This document shows, one piece after another, positions 21,625 through 31,863 of a stretch of DNA of 64,000 bases. The first letter of the stretch is position 1, and each line of letters opens with the position of its first letter. The notes beneath the pieces are model-generated. The model saw only the letters and a list, made by a program, of their open reading frames with translations. It was not told the DNA's origin and did not search any database. The DNA comes from Prorocentrum cordatum (taxonomy: Eukaryota > Sar > Dinophyceae > Prorocentrales > Prorocentraceae): contig CAUYUJ010015283.1 of NCBI GenBank assembly GCA_963575745.1, forward strand, positions 183,410 through 247,409. Direction: 5' to 3'. A program made the translations under genes and the position numbers.

Positions 21625-22344
21625 CTACCCCCGCGGCGGTGGCTCCTCACCGCCGTTCGCAGCACCCTTCTTGGCGTCAAGCTTGGCCTTCGCCGCCTGG
21701 ATGGTGGCGCTGGCGGCCTTAGGCGTGGACTTGGGCTTGTGCTCTGCGGCTTCGCCCTCTGCTGCAGCGCCCGTGGCCTCGGCTGTCGCGGCCTCGGGGA
21801 CCGCCGTGCGGGCCCGCTTCGCCGCAAGCCTCTTGGCCTGGGCCTTCCGCTCCCGCTCGATCGCCGAGGCCTTGGTGCGGAGGTCGCCGAACAGCAAATA
21901 CGCAGCCTGCTTGAACTGTTCCTGCAGCACCTCGCGTCGGCGCGCCGCCTCCCTGCGGTCCACCTCCACCACCACGTCGCCCAGCTGCTCCGAGCCGAAG
22001 AGCCCCCCGTCGTCCAGCACGAATTTGGCCCCGTCCAAGATCTTGGACAGGTCCAGCTTGGGGTGTCCTCGTGCCTCAGGCCCAGGGACGATGACGATGG
22101 TGTGCAAGCTGCGGACTGCCGACTGGTACCTGGCTTTGGCCTCATCCAGGGTCTTGGCGTCATGCTCGACCTCGGCCTGCGCGTCGACCAGGAGCTGTTC
22201 CACCCGCTCGCACCTGTCGATGGACTGGCGGAGCCGCTCCTCTGCTTGTACCCCCTGCGCCCTGGCCAGCTCGACCGAGACGTCGCTGTCCTGCTTGGCG
22301 AGGCGGTACTGACCTTCCCAAGGGTACCCCTGCATCCTTGCCAC
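21625..22344 (-). CDS. LINE ORF1-like coiled-coil protein
   Basis: 239 aa. Most of it is predicted coiled coil: LARAQGVQAEERLRQSIDRC then VEQLLVDAQAEVEHDAKTLD, a middle segment with KLDLSKILDGAKFVLDDGG, and a second charged helix followed by a Lys/Ala-rich tail ending EEPPPRG. The layout resembles the gag-like ORF of the element at 31845-33359 but lacks its zinc finger. It lies upstream, on the same strand, of the pol fragment at 19530-20960. The codons are undisturbed, so the product could be made. A structural (RNA-binding) role is inferred from position and coiled coil only. Confidence 0.55.
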   Translation of the reverse strand: MARMQGYPWEGQYRLAKQDSDVSVELARAQGVQAEERLRQSIDRCERVEQLLVDAQAEVEHDAKTLDEAKARYQSAVRSLHTIVIVPGPEARGHPKLDLSKILDGAKFVLDDGGLFGSEQLGDVVVEVDRREAARRREVLQEQFKQAAYLLFGDLRTKASAIERERKAQAKRLAAKRARTAVPEAATAEATGAAAEGEAAEHKPKSTPKAASATIQAAKAKLDAKKGAANGGEEPPPRG

Positions 22345-22361
22345 TTCGGCCCATCCTTCAC

Positions 22362-23471
22362 AACTTTGATGGCAAGCCCCGCTCGAAAAGCTTCGACACG
22401 GGCTTCCGAGGAGCTTGCATCCTTACTATCAGTTTTGACTGTAGCACTTCGTGACTCGGGGCACGCTGGCGGGTATCACCCACAACTTCGCGAAGACGGG
22501 TCGGCGCTTCGCGGTCTGGGCCGCACGGCAGTGGTCGAGCCCTCCGTCTGCGGACGCATTTGGCCGGTTCGGGGCGCGATTGGACGTTCGAGGGGTTGCC
22601 AGGGGGCTGCCGGGGGGGGGGGGGCGGGCATTCGAGGCTCTTCGAGGGTCGAACTTCGAGTGCCGAGGTCTTCGGTCGTTGGGTACTCTTTTTGAGCCTC
22701 TGAGGGAGTTCTCGCCACCACGGCTGGATCTGCCTCGAAATTGTAGGCAGAGCGCTCCCTTGGAGTAGATCCTTGGGCCAGTTCCTGGACCCCCACCCAC
22801 GGGCCTCCTGCCAGGAGTTGGTGTGCCCTTGCAGAGGGGGAGCAGGAAAGGGGGAGGATCGGGGAAACGTAAGACTCGAGTACGCTGGAACTCGGGTTTT
22901 CAAGCGCTTTTTGACGAGCTCATCCTGGATTTTGACGGTCCAGATTTCGTGGGATGTGTGCAGTGGGAGCTCGCGTCAAATTTCAGACTGGGTCTCGTCA
23001 TCATCATGATGGCCCTGTCAGACCAACCCGAGTCCCCCGAACCCGAGTCCTACGTCTCCTCGAGAGGCGAGGGGAGACGGGAGGGAGCGCCCCGCCCCGC
23101 CCCCCCCCATCCCCCCCCCCCGAACCCGACGGGGCCCAAGGTTTTTGGCCCCCGGCGCCCGGTGAGCGTCGGCCAGCTTCCCGTGCCGCGAGGGGCGCGG
23201 CCTCCGCGCCGTGCCCCGAGGGGCCACGGGCGGGCCCCCGCCCGAGCGGGGCGCGCGCGGCTCCGGTGCTCGCCCCGCGGCCCCGCGGCCCCCCTGGGCA
23301 GAACCTGCTGCTGCGCGTCCTGTCCGCCTGGATGATCGAGTTCAAGGCCGCCCGCCCCCTCGGGGACCCGCGGGCGGCGCCTGCGTAGCGAGGGGAGCGG
23401 AGCGGCGGCAGACCCCCCCCCCCAGGGGTCGAGGGACGGAAGGGGCGAGAGGGGGGGAGGAGGATCGAAGA
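22362..23471. other. GC-rich intergenic, no gene seen
   Basis: Includes a G run near 22610-22625 and a C-rich block (23090-23300). ORFs on both strands are low complexity (Pro, Arg and Gly rich). Confidence 0.45.
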
Positions 23472-23640
23472 AGAGAAAACGCCAATCCGCGCGGGTTTCT
23501 TGGATCCGCGCTGGGGCCCCCCGGAGGCGCCTCCGACGCCGCCCCTGGCGCGCTCCGCGCGCCAGGGAGGGGGTCCAGCGCAGATCCAAGAAATCCGCGC
23601 GGAGCGCCAAAAGTTTACGTTTATGCAGTTGTTGTTCTCT
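23472..23640. mobile_element. Family G foldback element, copy 1
   Basis: The inner arms TTCTTGGATCCGCGCTGG (about 23497) and CCAGCGCAGATCCAAGAA (about 23575) are inverted repeats with 17 of 18 bases matching. Outer arms continue (AATCCGCGCGGG; AATCCGCGCGGAGC). The centre has GGAGGCGCCTCC and GGCGCGC...GCGCGCC. The right end reads AAAGTTTACGTTTATGC. Matches 51288 and 51851. Confidence 0.75.
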
Positions 23641-24559
23641 TCCAGAGGGGGAGTTCGAATGCTGTTGGGTCGGGGATGGATGAGGACCGAGGTTTCGGAA
23701 GAAGCTCGGGAGTTTCCGAAGGCCTCTGGCGACCTCCAAGGGCCTCCCAGGGTTTGGGGGGACCTCGACGGAGACCCCCAGGCGACCTGAGGGAGGGAAT
23801 TTGGGATCTCGTCGCAACGGCTGGACTCGCCTCTCGATCTTGGTTGTAGCCCGCCCGAAGAGAGACGTCGCGGGAAAGATTTTATCGACGGGGTCGCGAC
23901 AAAAACCACAACTTGTTGTTTCTTTCGATTTCGGCGCATGGCGGCCGCCTTAGGGCCCCGGGAAATTTAAGATTCAATCCGCGACGAAAATTTGAGATCG
24001 GGGATTGGGTCGAGGGTTCCTAGGGTCTGCGTGAACAGAAAAGAACGAAATCGCAAGTCTGGATTTATGCAGGGGTGGAGGGAAGACAAGAGAATGGGAA
24101 GGGGAGAGAGCAGGCCAGGGTCCCATGAGATCGAATCGGAGAGGAAGATCTAGACCTCTTGGGAAAAGGGGCTGTGTGCCTCCATCGTGATCGTGGAACC
24201 ATGATACGTAATACAGTTTGGCCCTTCTGTTCAAGTGACTGTCCATCCCCGTTCATGCATTCGTGTTACCCATATTCCTTTTCCCTGCCAGGGAAGGATC
24301 CTCCCTCCTCCCAGGGATGGACGGATCTGTCTAGGTCGGCAAGGCTTGGTCCTCGTTGCTATGGGTCACGCCCCCCTCCCCCGCTTTCAGTGTAGAGTGC
24401 GGCCAGCTCGTGAAATGACGGATTGTGTGTTGCGGGTCACCAGGGTCAAGAGGAAGGCCATTCGATGTGTTTCGTTCTGAGTCTGTCTCGGCGCGACGTG
24501 GCCAATGTTACAACCTGGCTATGAATACAAATCTCGTGGATCCAAAGCAGTCCGTTGAG
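23641..24559. other. Intergenic, no gene seen
   Basis: Unassigned sequence. No domain or repeat family recognised in either strand. Confidence 0.4.
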
Positions 24560-24745
24560 GGATGTTCCGAATTGGACCAGCGGGGCGGGCATGCGGACTT
24601 GCCCATTGGGGCCGCATGTGCCGAAATGGGCGTGGGGTGGCATGAGAGCTTGCCCATTTGGGCCGCAGGTGGATCTCCTACGGGGGCGTGCCGAACTGGG
24701 CGGGGGGGCGGCACGCAAACTTGCCCACTGGGGCCGCGGATGGAG
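24560..24745. repeat. Degenerate tandem repeat
   Basis: Three diverged units, each carrying a CTTGCCCA-TTGGGGCCGC core (about 24598, 24650 and 24720), with intervening GCCGAA(A/C)TGGGCG. Spacing is irregular (about 52 and 70 bp). Confidence 0.6.
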
Positions 24746-24784
24746 CTCCCTGCGGGGCACGATCCGTGCGCGTGGTGCGTCGAG

Positions 24785-24935
24785 TTCATAGAGGAGGAGG
24801 GGGGGGAGGAGGAGGAGTAGAAGGCGGAGGAGGAGGAGGAGGAGGAGAAGGAGGGAGGAGGAGAGGAGGAGGAGGAGGAGGGAGGAGGAGGAGGAGGAGG
24901 AGGAGGAGGAGGAGGAGGAGAAGGAGGGAGGAGGT
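24785..24935 (+). repeat. GAG tract
   Basis: Nearly pure GAG/GGA on the + strand. ORFs here are artefacts. Confidence 0.85.
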
Positions 24936-25492
24936 TGTTGTTAGCCGAGGGGCTTCGCGCGTGCGCACTCCGTGACTCTTTGCCAGGCAACAGCAGCAGC
25001 AGCACACGAGACCAAAGAGGAATCTAAAGCTACGCCACTGAAACCACGGACAGAGCCTAAAAAGGCAGATCAGACTCCCACCCAAGAACCCCAAGAGGGT
25101 GGGAGGTGGAGGCGGAAGAGAAGATCCCGCCTCGAAGTACACCGCCTTGAGCGGCCCACGGCGCGCGGGCGGCGTGGGCGGCCCGTAGCCTGGCCTGCCT
25201 GCGCTCCCGCGCCTGCTCTCGATTCGCTCGAATTCGCTCGAGCTGAACCTCGGTGAGGGGGGGGGGAGGAGGAGGAGGAGAAGAAAGGGAAAGCCCAGAC
25301 GAGGCAGTAAAATTCACTGCCTCAGCACACATGAGGTCAATGTGCGTTTGTTCCTCAACAGCCTCTGCCTCGGGGTCCTCCTCCCACGGATCAGTATGTT
25401 GCTCATCCGGCCCAGGGGCTGGGGACTCTCCCGAGGTGGCGATCGAGGGATCTCAATTCCTCTGGGAAGGCTCACACCCGAAACGCTCCAAC
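24936..25492. other. 3' flank of the large LINE
   Basis: No gene. The + strand has a short Lys/Pro/Thr-rich open stretch (about 24990-25110) and another GAG tract at 25255-25285. It could include the 3' UTR of the retrotransposon whose coding frame ends at 25493. Confidence 0.4.
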
Positions 25493-28400
25493 TCAGGATC
25501 GACACGACGACGACCCAGATCTGCGAGCGAAGTCGGGAGCGGCACAAAATCTGGAGTCCAAATCATTCGACCAGGGAACGTAGAAAGCCATTAATCCAGC
25601 TCTCAGCTCCTCAGGGTCGGCTCCAAAACTGAAATCGGCCTCCTCAACAGACTCATGTGGCACAACTAAAGCTGTAAGGCTGTCTATAACAGCAGAAGCA
25701 ATTGCCTTGGACAACCCGCTAGAGTACGTCTTCTTAGCAGCCGTCCTGAAATCGCCATTCTCCCTTTTGCCCAGGAGCGTGCTGTGCACTCCTCTGCCGT
25801 GGGAGCACCTTCCACTACCAGGGGTGGCGAGGAGGTGGGAGCGGAGGGAGGGGAGACGGAGGCCGATAAGACGGGTGGGGGCACGCCCGACAGAAGTCCA
25901 GTCAGTTTCGGGCGGCATGTGCTCGCACTGGTCAAAATCAACCGCACAAGCATGGGGAGCTGAAACGATGGCAACGAGGGGCTTCCATCTGAAAGAAGTC
26001 GGGGCACCAGGGATCCAGGTGGCTGGAAGCGGATGCTCCATCCATCCGTTGGTGCCCGCTTTCATGTGCGCGGCGAGGAGGCGAGCTAACGCAGCTAAAA
26101 GTTGGGCCCCTATTGAAAGCTGGAGGCTCTGGCGAACCGTACACCACGGGACGCCCCAGAAATGCTCATTCGTGCGTAAGGGGGGGGGCCCTCCGTCGTA
26201 CCACCTAGCCGCGCTCCAAGTCTCGCATGGGCCCCCCCCCCCTGTGTTCAAAACTCTGCGGGCAGCAACATGGCCTACCCACTCTTCTATGACATCGTGC
26301 TGGGTGAGGTCGCCTCTCCTCGCATCGATCGCGACATCTATCGACAGACAGTAAACAGCGCACGTCGAGGCTGGCCATTCGAATTCAAGATGCCACTGAA
26401 TGTCTCCTGTACGTCTCATGCCCGAGAACAAGTTTAAAACGAAAAACTCGGGCCGTTTAATCCGAAATGGCAGCTCAGCGGCCGCAATCCCAGAGAAGTC
26501 CTGAGGCCGAAAGGGCCAGAACCTATCATCAAGCTGCAGAGGGGCCGCCTTGGGCCTAGGTCTAGACAAACTGATGTACTCCTGGGCGGCCTCAGGTGTG
26601 AATGCAAAATCGGACTCGATCAGGGCTTCACGCGCATCCTCCTCAGATATGGTAGCCAGCTCGAGCTCGATGGGGGTCGATGGTCCTGGCTGACGGAAGG
26701 CGGGGAACTCAGGGCGCCAACGTCCTTTTCCTGCTGCACGCTGCTTTGATGCTGCCTCGGTGTCCTCTTCGTTGAGCCGAGCACATTCCTCCGCCGAAGT
26801 AGAACGAGGTTGGGCAAGAAGAGCGACTGCGCACCGAGGAGCGTCGAAGGCCAGGTGTTCCGATAACGCTCGACGACTGGCGAACTTCATTTTACACATA
26901 GAGCACCTCGAAGTCGGTCCGAGCGTCGAGCGAACCTGATCGATAAAAGACCGATGTTGACGAACGATGTGTTGCTTGAGGCCAGTAGGGGAAGGCGAGA
27001 TAGCCGAGCACCACATACAAGAGAATCTGGGAGCCTCCTCTGCTTCCTGCACGCGTAGCGGATGCTCTGGGTGGTCCACCGGCTTGGGAACTCCTGATTC
27101 GTAGAGGTCCTGAAAGATATCCCGTTCGGCCCTATCAGCTTCTGCAATACGGGAGTCGTAAGCAACCTGAGAAGCCACTCCCGCAGAAACGATGGTCTTC
27201 CATCCCAAAGCAGATTTTCGGACCAGGGCTTCCCACATGGGTAAGTTGTCTGCGGGTGGGGGGCACTTGCGCAATCGGTGATGACGGTGTCGCAACCACT
27301 CCAGGTCCTCCAAAACCTGATGCATCCAAGTCCCCCGCCCTTCCTCCAGACAAAGCCTGGCAAGCCCCACCAGGTGACTGGGGCCAGCATGTAGAAGCCT
27401 TCCAAACAATCTCAACCTGTGGGCACGAATCGCCGTATTGGCGTCTGGCCTCTTAGCTTGGGCAAGGATGTGGGAGTTCGGCATGGCTGTTTGGTCCTTC
27501 CTTGGCCTGTGGAACACCGCGCGGTACATACGCACGACCTCGTCTGACAAGGTCGCTAGCTGCGCTTCTGAAAGTGCTGGCCACGTGCCAGCGTTGAAAA
27601 GCCTGCTGGAGCACATGAGAGAGTCCACGAGGATGAGGCCCACCTGCTTATCTAATTGAGGATCCCGCAGAACACGCCGTAAGACTTTCCAAGAAGCCGT
27701 GCATGAATGACTTCTGTGGGCCAGCTCGGGGCCCAAGGCCCCCGCTTCGTCCAGAACAGTACCCAAGTGAGTATACTGGCGGACCGCGTGCAGCGTAATA
27801 TCTCCAAGATGACGGGTGGGAACTAAAATCTTACCTTGGGCTGTTCTCCAGAGATCAGACTTGGCCTTGACTGAACCTACTCCTCGAAACTGAAATAACA
27901 ACGCACTCTTGCCCTTAGCCGTGTGAAGCCTCATGCCTCTTTCAGCAAAGGTATCAAAGATGGTGGCTGCAATGAAGGGAGCGAACCTGAGCAGGGTCTG
28001 TGCTTTCCCGAGGAACATAAACATAGCATCATCGAAAAACGAAAGATCCATAGAGTGCCCCATGCATGCGGCGTCTTCCTCCACGTCTGGCCCCAGGGAA
28101 CGGAGATCACTCACCAGGAAACGAACATCGATGCCGTATTCAAGAATACGGGCCTGCACGATTTTCATGATGGCGCCCATAACATAGTTGAAAACCACGC
28201 CCCCCAGCTGTTGCCCTGGCCCCGTCCCCAGTTGTGGAAAGGCGAACTCGGTACTGCCTGGGAGTATATACCAACTCTGATCGTATGAATCAGAAACTTG
28301 GGCGTGCACACGGCTGTTGATACTTGGAGCGTCGCTAAAAATGGGGCCCTGCCGCTGAATATGCTCTGCGAGCTCAGCGCGAGCTTCTGGTGGTAGTCCA

Positions 28401-29395
28401 GCCTGCTGTAAAATGCTTGCCAGTGCCTCCTCAGAACCTGACGTCCGAAAAACCAGTTCACGCACTGCCTTGTAAAAAGCCTGCACAGCATCGAGGGGGA
28501 TGAACAGAGCTGATAGTTTGCGAGCCTTGGCCAACTGTTGGAACAGACGAACCTCCAGCCCACCGAGATCGACCCCTAATCCAGCAGCACCTCCATACTG
28601 CCTGGGGCCCACATAGGCCTGAAGATGTGGGCCAATGTCTTCACGGACGATGGCTCTAAACCTCTTCCCAAGATGAGACGATCCCAAGATACTGCGGTAA
28701 CAATTGCGATCCCCAGGGTCACCTTTTTTGAACAGCGGCCAGTAGTAACCCCCTTTCCATTGGATCGGCTCCTGGACCCTCAAAAAGGACTTGACGACAA
28801 GGGGGAAGAGGAGCTGGGAGATCGGTTTAAACAGCTTCTTGACCATAGCCCCAGAAATGCCATCAGGTCCCGCTGCTGCACATTTGGCCTTGCGACAGGA
28901 CCTCTCCACTCTGGCAAGCGTTGGAACATCTCTGACCTCGAAATGCATGTCCTGCAAATGCTCTGCTGGGAGAACGGGCAAGACGCTGGCGTACCAGTCT
29001 AAGTCCTGCATCGGCACAACTGGAGCAGCCTCTATCGCAGCAAAATGCCGCGTCCATGCCTCTAGAGCCTCTCTCTCTGAGTGCACTGGTTGCCCGTCGT
29101 CCCCACGGAGAAGTGGAAGGGGTTGGGACCTGGCTTTCTTCCTGGAACACGCGCCCACGGACCTAAGCCTCCTGTGCGCTCGAGCATGCTCCTTGAGAGA
29201 CCAGGCACTCGTGATATCTCTGGCGATGTCCGAGTAATGAGCACGCGCGTCCTGCTTGACCAACAAATTGACAAACTTGGTGCTCTCAGTGAGACAGACC
29301 GTGCGTAACGCGTGAGACATCGAGGAAAGCCTCCGTAGGTTGGTAAGCACTTCTACCAACCACATGCCGATGAAATTGCTCGTCTGTGCAACCAT
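25493..29395 (-). CDS. LINE reverse transcriptase with zinc fingers and C5-methyltransferase-like domain
   Basis: 1300 aa in one frame, copying element RNA into DNA. N-terminal RT motifs include KAAGPDG-like KCAAAGPDGISGAMV, GGYYWPLFKKGDPGDRN, the first Asp block FIPLDAVQAFY (about 295-305) and the active-site SFFDDAMFMFLG (about 452; YADD replaced by FFDD). Two Cys/His fingers follow, FSCMWCSAI...H (about 790) and RCSMCKMKF...H (about 830). The C-terminal domain shows FVLNLFSGMRRTGDIQ (about 985; cf. motif I of C5 cytosine methyltransferases), GGGPCETWSAARW (about 1052; cf. the PC catalytic motif IV) and NGWMEHPLPATW (cf. the ENP motif VI). Methylation activity is inferred from motifs. In the upstream direction the frame carries a TAA at 29491-29489, so this ORF may be only the intact 3' part. 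Confidence 0.8.
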   Translation of the reverse strand: MVAQTSNFIGMWLVEVLTNLRRLSSMSHALRTVCLTESTKFVNLLVKQDARAHYSDIARDITSAWSLKEHARAHRRLRSVGACSRKKARSQPLPLLRGDDGQPVHSEREALEAWTRHFAAIEAAPVVPMQDLDWYASVLPVLPAEHLQDMHFEVRDVPTLARVERSCRKAKCAAAGPDGISGAMVKKLFKPISQLLFPLVVKSFLRVQEPIQWKGGYYWPLFKKGDPGDRNCYRSILGSSHLGKRFRAIVREDIGPHLQAYVGPRQYGGAAGLGVDLGGLEVRLFQQLAKARKLSALFIPLDAVQAFYKAVRELVFRTSGSEEALASILQQAGLPPEARAELAEHIQRQGPIFSDAPSINSRVHAQVSDSYDQSWYILPGSTEFAFPQLGTGPGQQLGGVVFNYVMGAIMKIVQARILEYGIDVRFLVSDLRSLGPDVEEDAACMGHSMDLSFFDDAMFMFLGKAQTLLRFAPFIAATIFDTFAERGMRLHTAKGKSALLFQFRGVGSVKAKSDLWRTAQGKILVPTRHLGDITLHAVRQYTHLGTVLDEAGALGPELAHRSHSCTASWKVLRRVLRDPQLDKQVGLILVDSLMCSSRLFNAGTWPALSEAQLATLSDEVVRMYRAVFHRPRKDQTAMPNSHILAQAKRPDANTAIRAHRLRLFGRLLHAGPSHLVGLARLCLEEGRGTWMHQVLEDLEWLRHRHHRLRKCPPPADNLPMWEALVRKSALGWKTIVSAGVASQVAYDSRIAEADRAERDIFQDLYESGVPKPVDHPEHPLRVQEAEEAPRFSCMWCSAISPSPTGLKQHIVRQHRSFIDQVRSTLGPTSRCSMCKMKFASRRALSEHLAFDAPRCAVALLAQPRSTSAEECARLNEEDTEAASKQRAAGKGRWRPEFPAFRQPGPSTPIELELATISEEDAREALIESDFAFTPEAAQEYISLSRPRPKAAPLQLDDRFWPFRPQDFSGIAAAELPFRIKRPEFFVLNLFSGMRRTGDIQWHLEFEWPASTCAVYCLSIDVAIDARRGDLTQHDVIEEWVGHVAARRVLNTGGGGPCETWSAARWYDGGPPPLRTNEHFWGVPWCTVRQSLQLSIGAQLLAALARLLAAHMKAGTNGWMEHPLPATWIPGAPTSFRWKPLVAIVSAPHACAVDFDQCEHMPPETDWTSVGRAPTRLIGLRLPSLRSHLLATPGSGRCSHGRGVHSTLLGKRENGDFRTAAKKTYSSGLSKAIASAVIDSLTALVVPHESVEEADFSFGADPEELRAGLMAFYVPWSNDLDSRFCAAPDFARRSGSSSCRS

Positions 29396-30843
29396 GTCCG
29401 TGGGAGGGGCCAGGGTTCTGAGAGAGGCTTTTGAGGGCCTCGGAGCCTTTTGGTAGGTATCTGCGCGGTAGTAGCCAGAAGATCTGTCTTACATTCCAGG
29501 ATGTCCAAAACTCCATCCCAGGCATCTCTCCAACACTGCAAACATCGTAGCACCCAGACTCCCATCGACGACCAGGACCCCGAAAATGAACGAGTCGACC
29601 AAGTCCACGTCGAACGCCGAAGACAGAACCATGAGCCATCAATGGGAGCGGCCCATACTCTAAAGCAAGCTCCCAAGACAGCCTTGTTCCATCGGGCCCC
29701 AAGAAGTCGGAAACGTCGGAGCCAGTAGGTGCGGACATCCATGGCCTCAAGAGTACCCAAGGAGATCCAAGATTGCCTAGGTTTGCGTCCATTTTCCGTC
29801 GCGCGACATGGAAATGCAAGCGGTAGGGCATGGTGCAGAAATTGAACGACCTCCTGGCAATGGTCGTTAACGTGCACATCAAAAGCTGGCTTCGGCCCAT
29901 GGCTCTCCACATATCTGGCAAACATGGTCCGTGCGGCTGGATCTTCAAACGCCGTAGGATCGCACGCAATCTTGGGGAAGAACGAAAGCACGTTGCTGGC
30001 CTTGGCTGTGAGGGGGAAGCGGATAACGGCGCTGACAGCCTTGTGGTCCACGATAGAAACCGTAAGGTCCAGAGAGCTCAAAACCGTAGCTGCATCCACC
30101 TGGCAGTCCCTGGAACAACATATGTAGTCAATACGTTTGCCTTTGGACACGTCCATAAGTTTGTTTTGACCCGCTGGAGGGAACCAAGTAGCCCTGGAGT
30201 GCGTCGATGGCAAAACCGTGGCAGGATCCCAAAGTTTCCTATCAAGCATCAGGTCGTGGAATAGTTGTCCAGGAAGATTCTCTGGCTCAGCTTGGCATCC
30301 TCCGATGGCCCGGGACCCAACACGGCCATTGGCGTCGATCAACCACAACTCAGGGACGGCGGTGTCGAGAACTTGGCGTAGCCTGTCTTTAAGTTCGTGC
30401 CACCACTTGCGGATGACCTCTTGGCCTGCTCCGCTGTGCGGGCCATGCCCAATCACTGCATTGAGAGAAAAATGCTGACACCTTATCGCCACAACGAGCA
30501 CCCTCGGCGTCGCATAAAGAACTTTGCAATGCCGAGGCAGCAAGCGTACGGAGTCAAATATTGCAACGGTGGTGTTAATCCAGAATGAGCAACCAAATCG
30601 ACGATATTGGTCCCCCGCGGAGTGGATGACATGATACTCCTTGACCCTGGAAGTTCCAGACCGCGGGAATCTAGTCTCAACCGTGCCAGCGAAAAGTACC
30701 CGAGAGTTCGCCAGTTTGTGCCCAATGTAGGCCATCCGCCCAGGTAGGAATAGTCCCGTGGTTTTGGCAGATCGGTGGGCCCTGGGATCCAGCGTGAGAA
30801 CGTTGGCGGCAACTACCGTGTGGGCACGAGTCAAACGAGAATC
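29353..30843 (-). CDS. LINE AP-type endonuclease (EEP fold)
   Basis: Nicks target DNA to prime reverse transcription. The frame directly continues the RNase H frame after a single TGA (30846-30844). Motifs of the endonuclease/exonuclease/phosphatase fold: VVAANVLTLDP (start), FAGTVETRF (the catalytic Glu block), ELWLIDANGRVGS (D-x-N, about 30315-30350), ATWFPPAGQNKLMDV then KRIDYICCS (S/D-Y-I), and IVDHKAVSAVI (terminal D-H, about 30030). WLRRFRLLGARWNKAVLGAC at about 29,700 is the usual linker to the RT. Beyond it the sensible frame switches to that of the RT ORF (SAFDVDLVDSFIFGVLVVDG), so a frameshift lies near 29640. Confidence 0.8.
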   Translation of the reverse strand, partial: DSRLTRAHTVVAANVLTLDPRAHRSAKTTGLFLPGRMAYIGHKLANSRVLFAGTVETRFPRSGTSRVKEYHVIHSAGDQYRRFGCSFWINTTVAIFDSVRLLPRHCKVLYATPRVLVVAIRCQHFSLNAVIGHGPHSGAGQEVIRKWWHELKDRLRQVLDTAVPELWLIDANGRVGSRAIGGCQAEPENLPGQLFHDLMLDRKLWDPATVLPSTHSRATWFPPAGQNKLMDVSKGKRIDYICCSRDCQVDAATVLSSLDLTVSIVDHKAVSAVIRFPLTAKASNVLSFFPKIACDPTAFEDPAARTMFARYVESHGPKPAFDVHVNDHCQEVVQFLHHALPLAFPCRATENGRKPRQSWISLGTLEAMDVRTYWLRRFRLLGARWNKAVLGACFRVWAAPIDGSWFCLRRSTWTWSTRSFSGSWSSMGVWVLRCLQCWRDAWDGVLDILECKTDLLATTAQIPTKRLRGPQKPLSEPWPLPRTWLHRRAISSACGW

Positions 30844-31863
30844 TCATGGCCCCTCATTTTGCCCCTTGGCCTTGTCCCTCGGACCCTGCTCCAGTGGGGG
30901 AGCCAAGTCCCTCAAAGAAAAAGTAGACGGCATGGATTCGTTCAGCATGATCCCTGGAGCAGGAGGAAATTGCCCTCGTACCTGGAGCGGGGCCGAGTCG
31001 ATCCAAGCCCATGCCAGAGCCTCTAAATGCTGTTCGATACGTCTCCAGTCCGTAGCAAGCTGCCGAAATTGAAACAGGCGCGCCGATGCTAGAGTACAAA
31101 GAGTGTCAGCAAACTCATTCCATGGCTGCGCTTGGTGTCCTGCAACGTGGAAAACACGGCAGCTTCTGGCCCTCATACGAATCATTTTCTGAAGGGCATC
31201 CAAGAGGCGACGCTGGTTCCCAAGAGAGCCCATAGTGGCACCCCCATCGAGCACGTTAAGAACCTCCATGTTGTCCCCGTATAGACAAATATCCCACGAG
31301 TCCAGGGCCCCAAGCTGCAAAAGCCAGGCAAGGGCCCATTGGGTCGCCAATAGTTCGGCCGTAAATGAAAACATATCTGGAGACAAGTCCGAGTCCTCGA
31401 AAGTAGAGGCCGTATAACCAACAATGGCGACCCGATCGTGAACGTCCTCTGCCATAACGACAAAGCCCCAGCTAGGTAGACCTTTCTTTACATGAAACGT
31501 GCGGCCAGGGACGAATATGTCACGATCTGGTCCAGAACGACACCCACCTGATCCATCCAAGAAGATATGAATCTTGCACCAGCGATCTAAGTCGGTCATG
31601 GGATACAGTCCTGGAAGCGCCTGAACGGTAGAAGAATGCAGGTAAGGGGCAACATCCAGCAGACTGCTGTCTAGAGGGGTGTTCCAAGCCTGGTAGAGAC
31701 ACTCCTGGACCACCTGGGTATCCGGGAGCGGACTGTTTATACATCCTCTGGTGGGGGCAGTACCATTCAGAGGAGTGGTAGGTATGTCTCCCGAATAGAG
31801 CTCATCTTGATTGCCCTCCCTAGAGTCCTGCGGAGCGAAGTGCTTCAACTCTGCTGGGCCCCG
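30844..31863 (-). CDS. LINE RNase H domain, upstream of the endonuclease
   Basis: Four catalytic blocks in order: IHIFLDGSGG (about 31545-31560), FSFTAELLATQWALAWLL (about 31350), ICLYGDNMEVLNVL (about 31275) and HVAGHQAQPWNEFADTL (about 31105-31150), giving D-E-D-D. The frame overlaps the end of the gag-like ORF (stop at 31845) in a different phase, so it would need frameshifting or reinitiation. It ends in TGA four codons before the endonuclease frame resumes. RNase H usually lies after the RT in LINEs, so the position is unusual. The start given is where the frame leaves the overlap, not a known initiator. Confidence 0.75.
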   Translation of the reverse strand, partial: RGPAELKHFAPQDSREGNQDELYSGDIPTTPLNGTAPTRGCINSPLPDTQVVQECLYQAWNTPLDSSLLDVAPYLHSSTVQALPGLYPMTDLDRWCKIHIFLDGSGGCRSGPDRDIFVPGRTFHVKKGLPSWGFVVMAEDVHDRVAIVGYTASTFEDSDLSPDMFSFTAELLATQWALAWLLQLGALDSWDICLYGDNMEVLNVLDGGATMGSLGNQRRLLDALQKMIRMRARSCRVFHVAGHQAQPWNEFADTLCTLASARLFQFRQLATDWRRIEQHLEALAWAWIDSAPLQVRGQFPPAPGIMLNESMPSTFSLRDLAPPLEQGPRDKAKGQNEGP

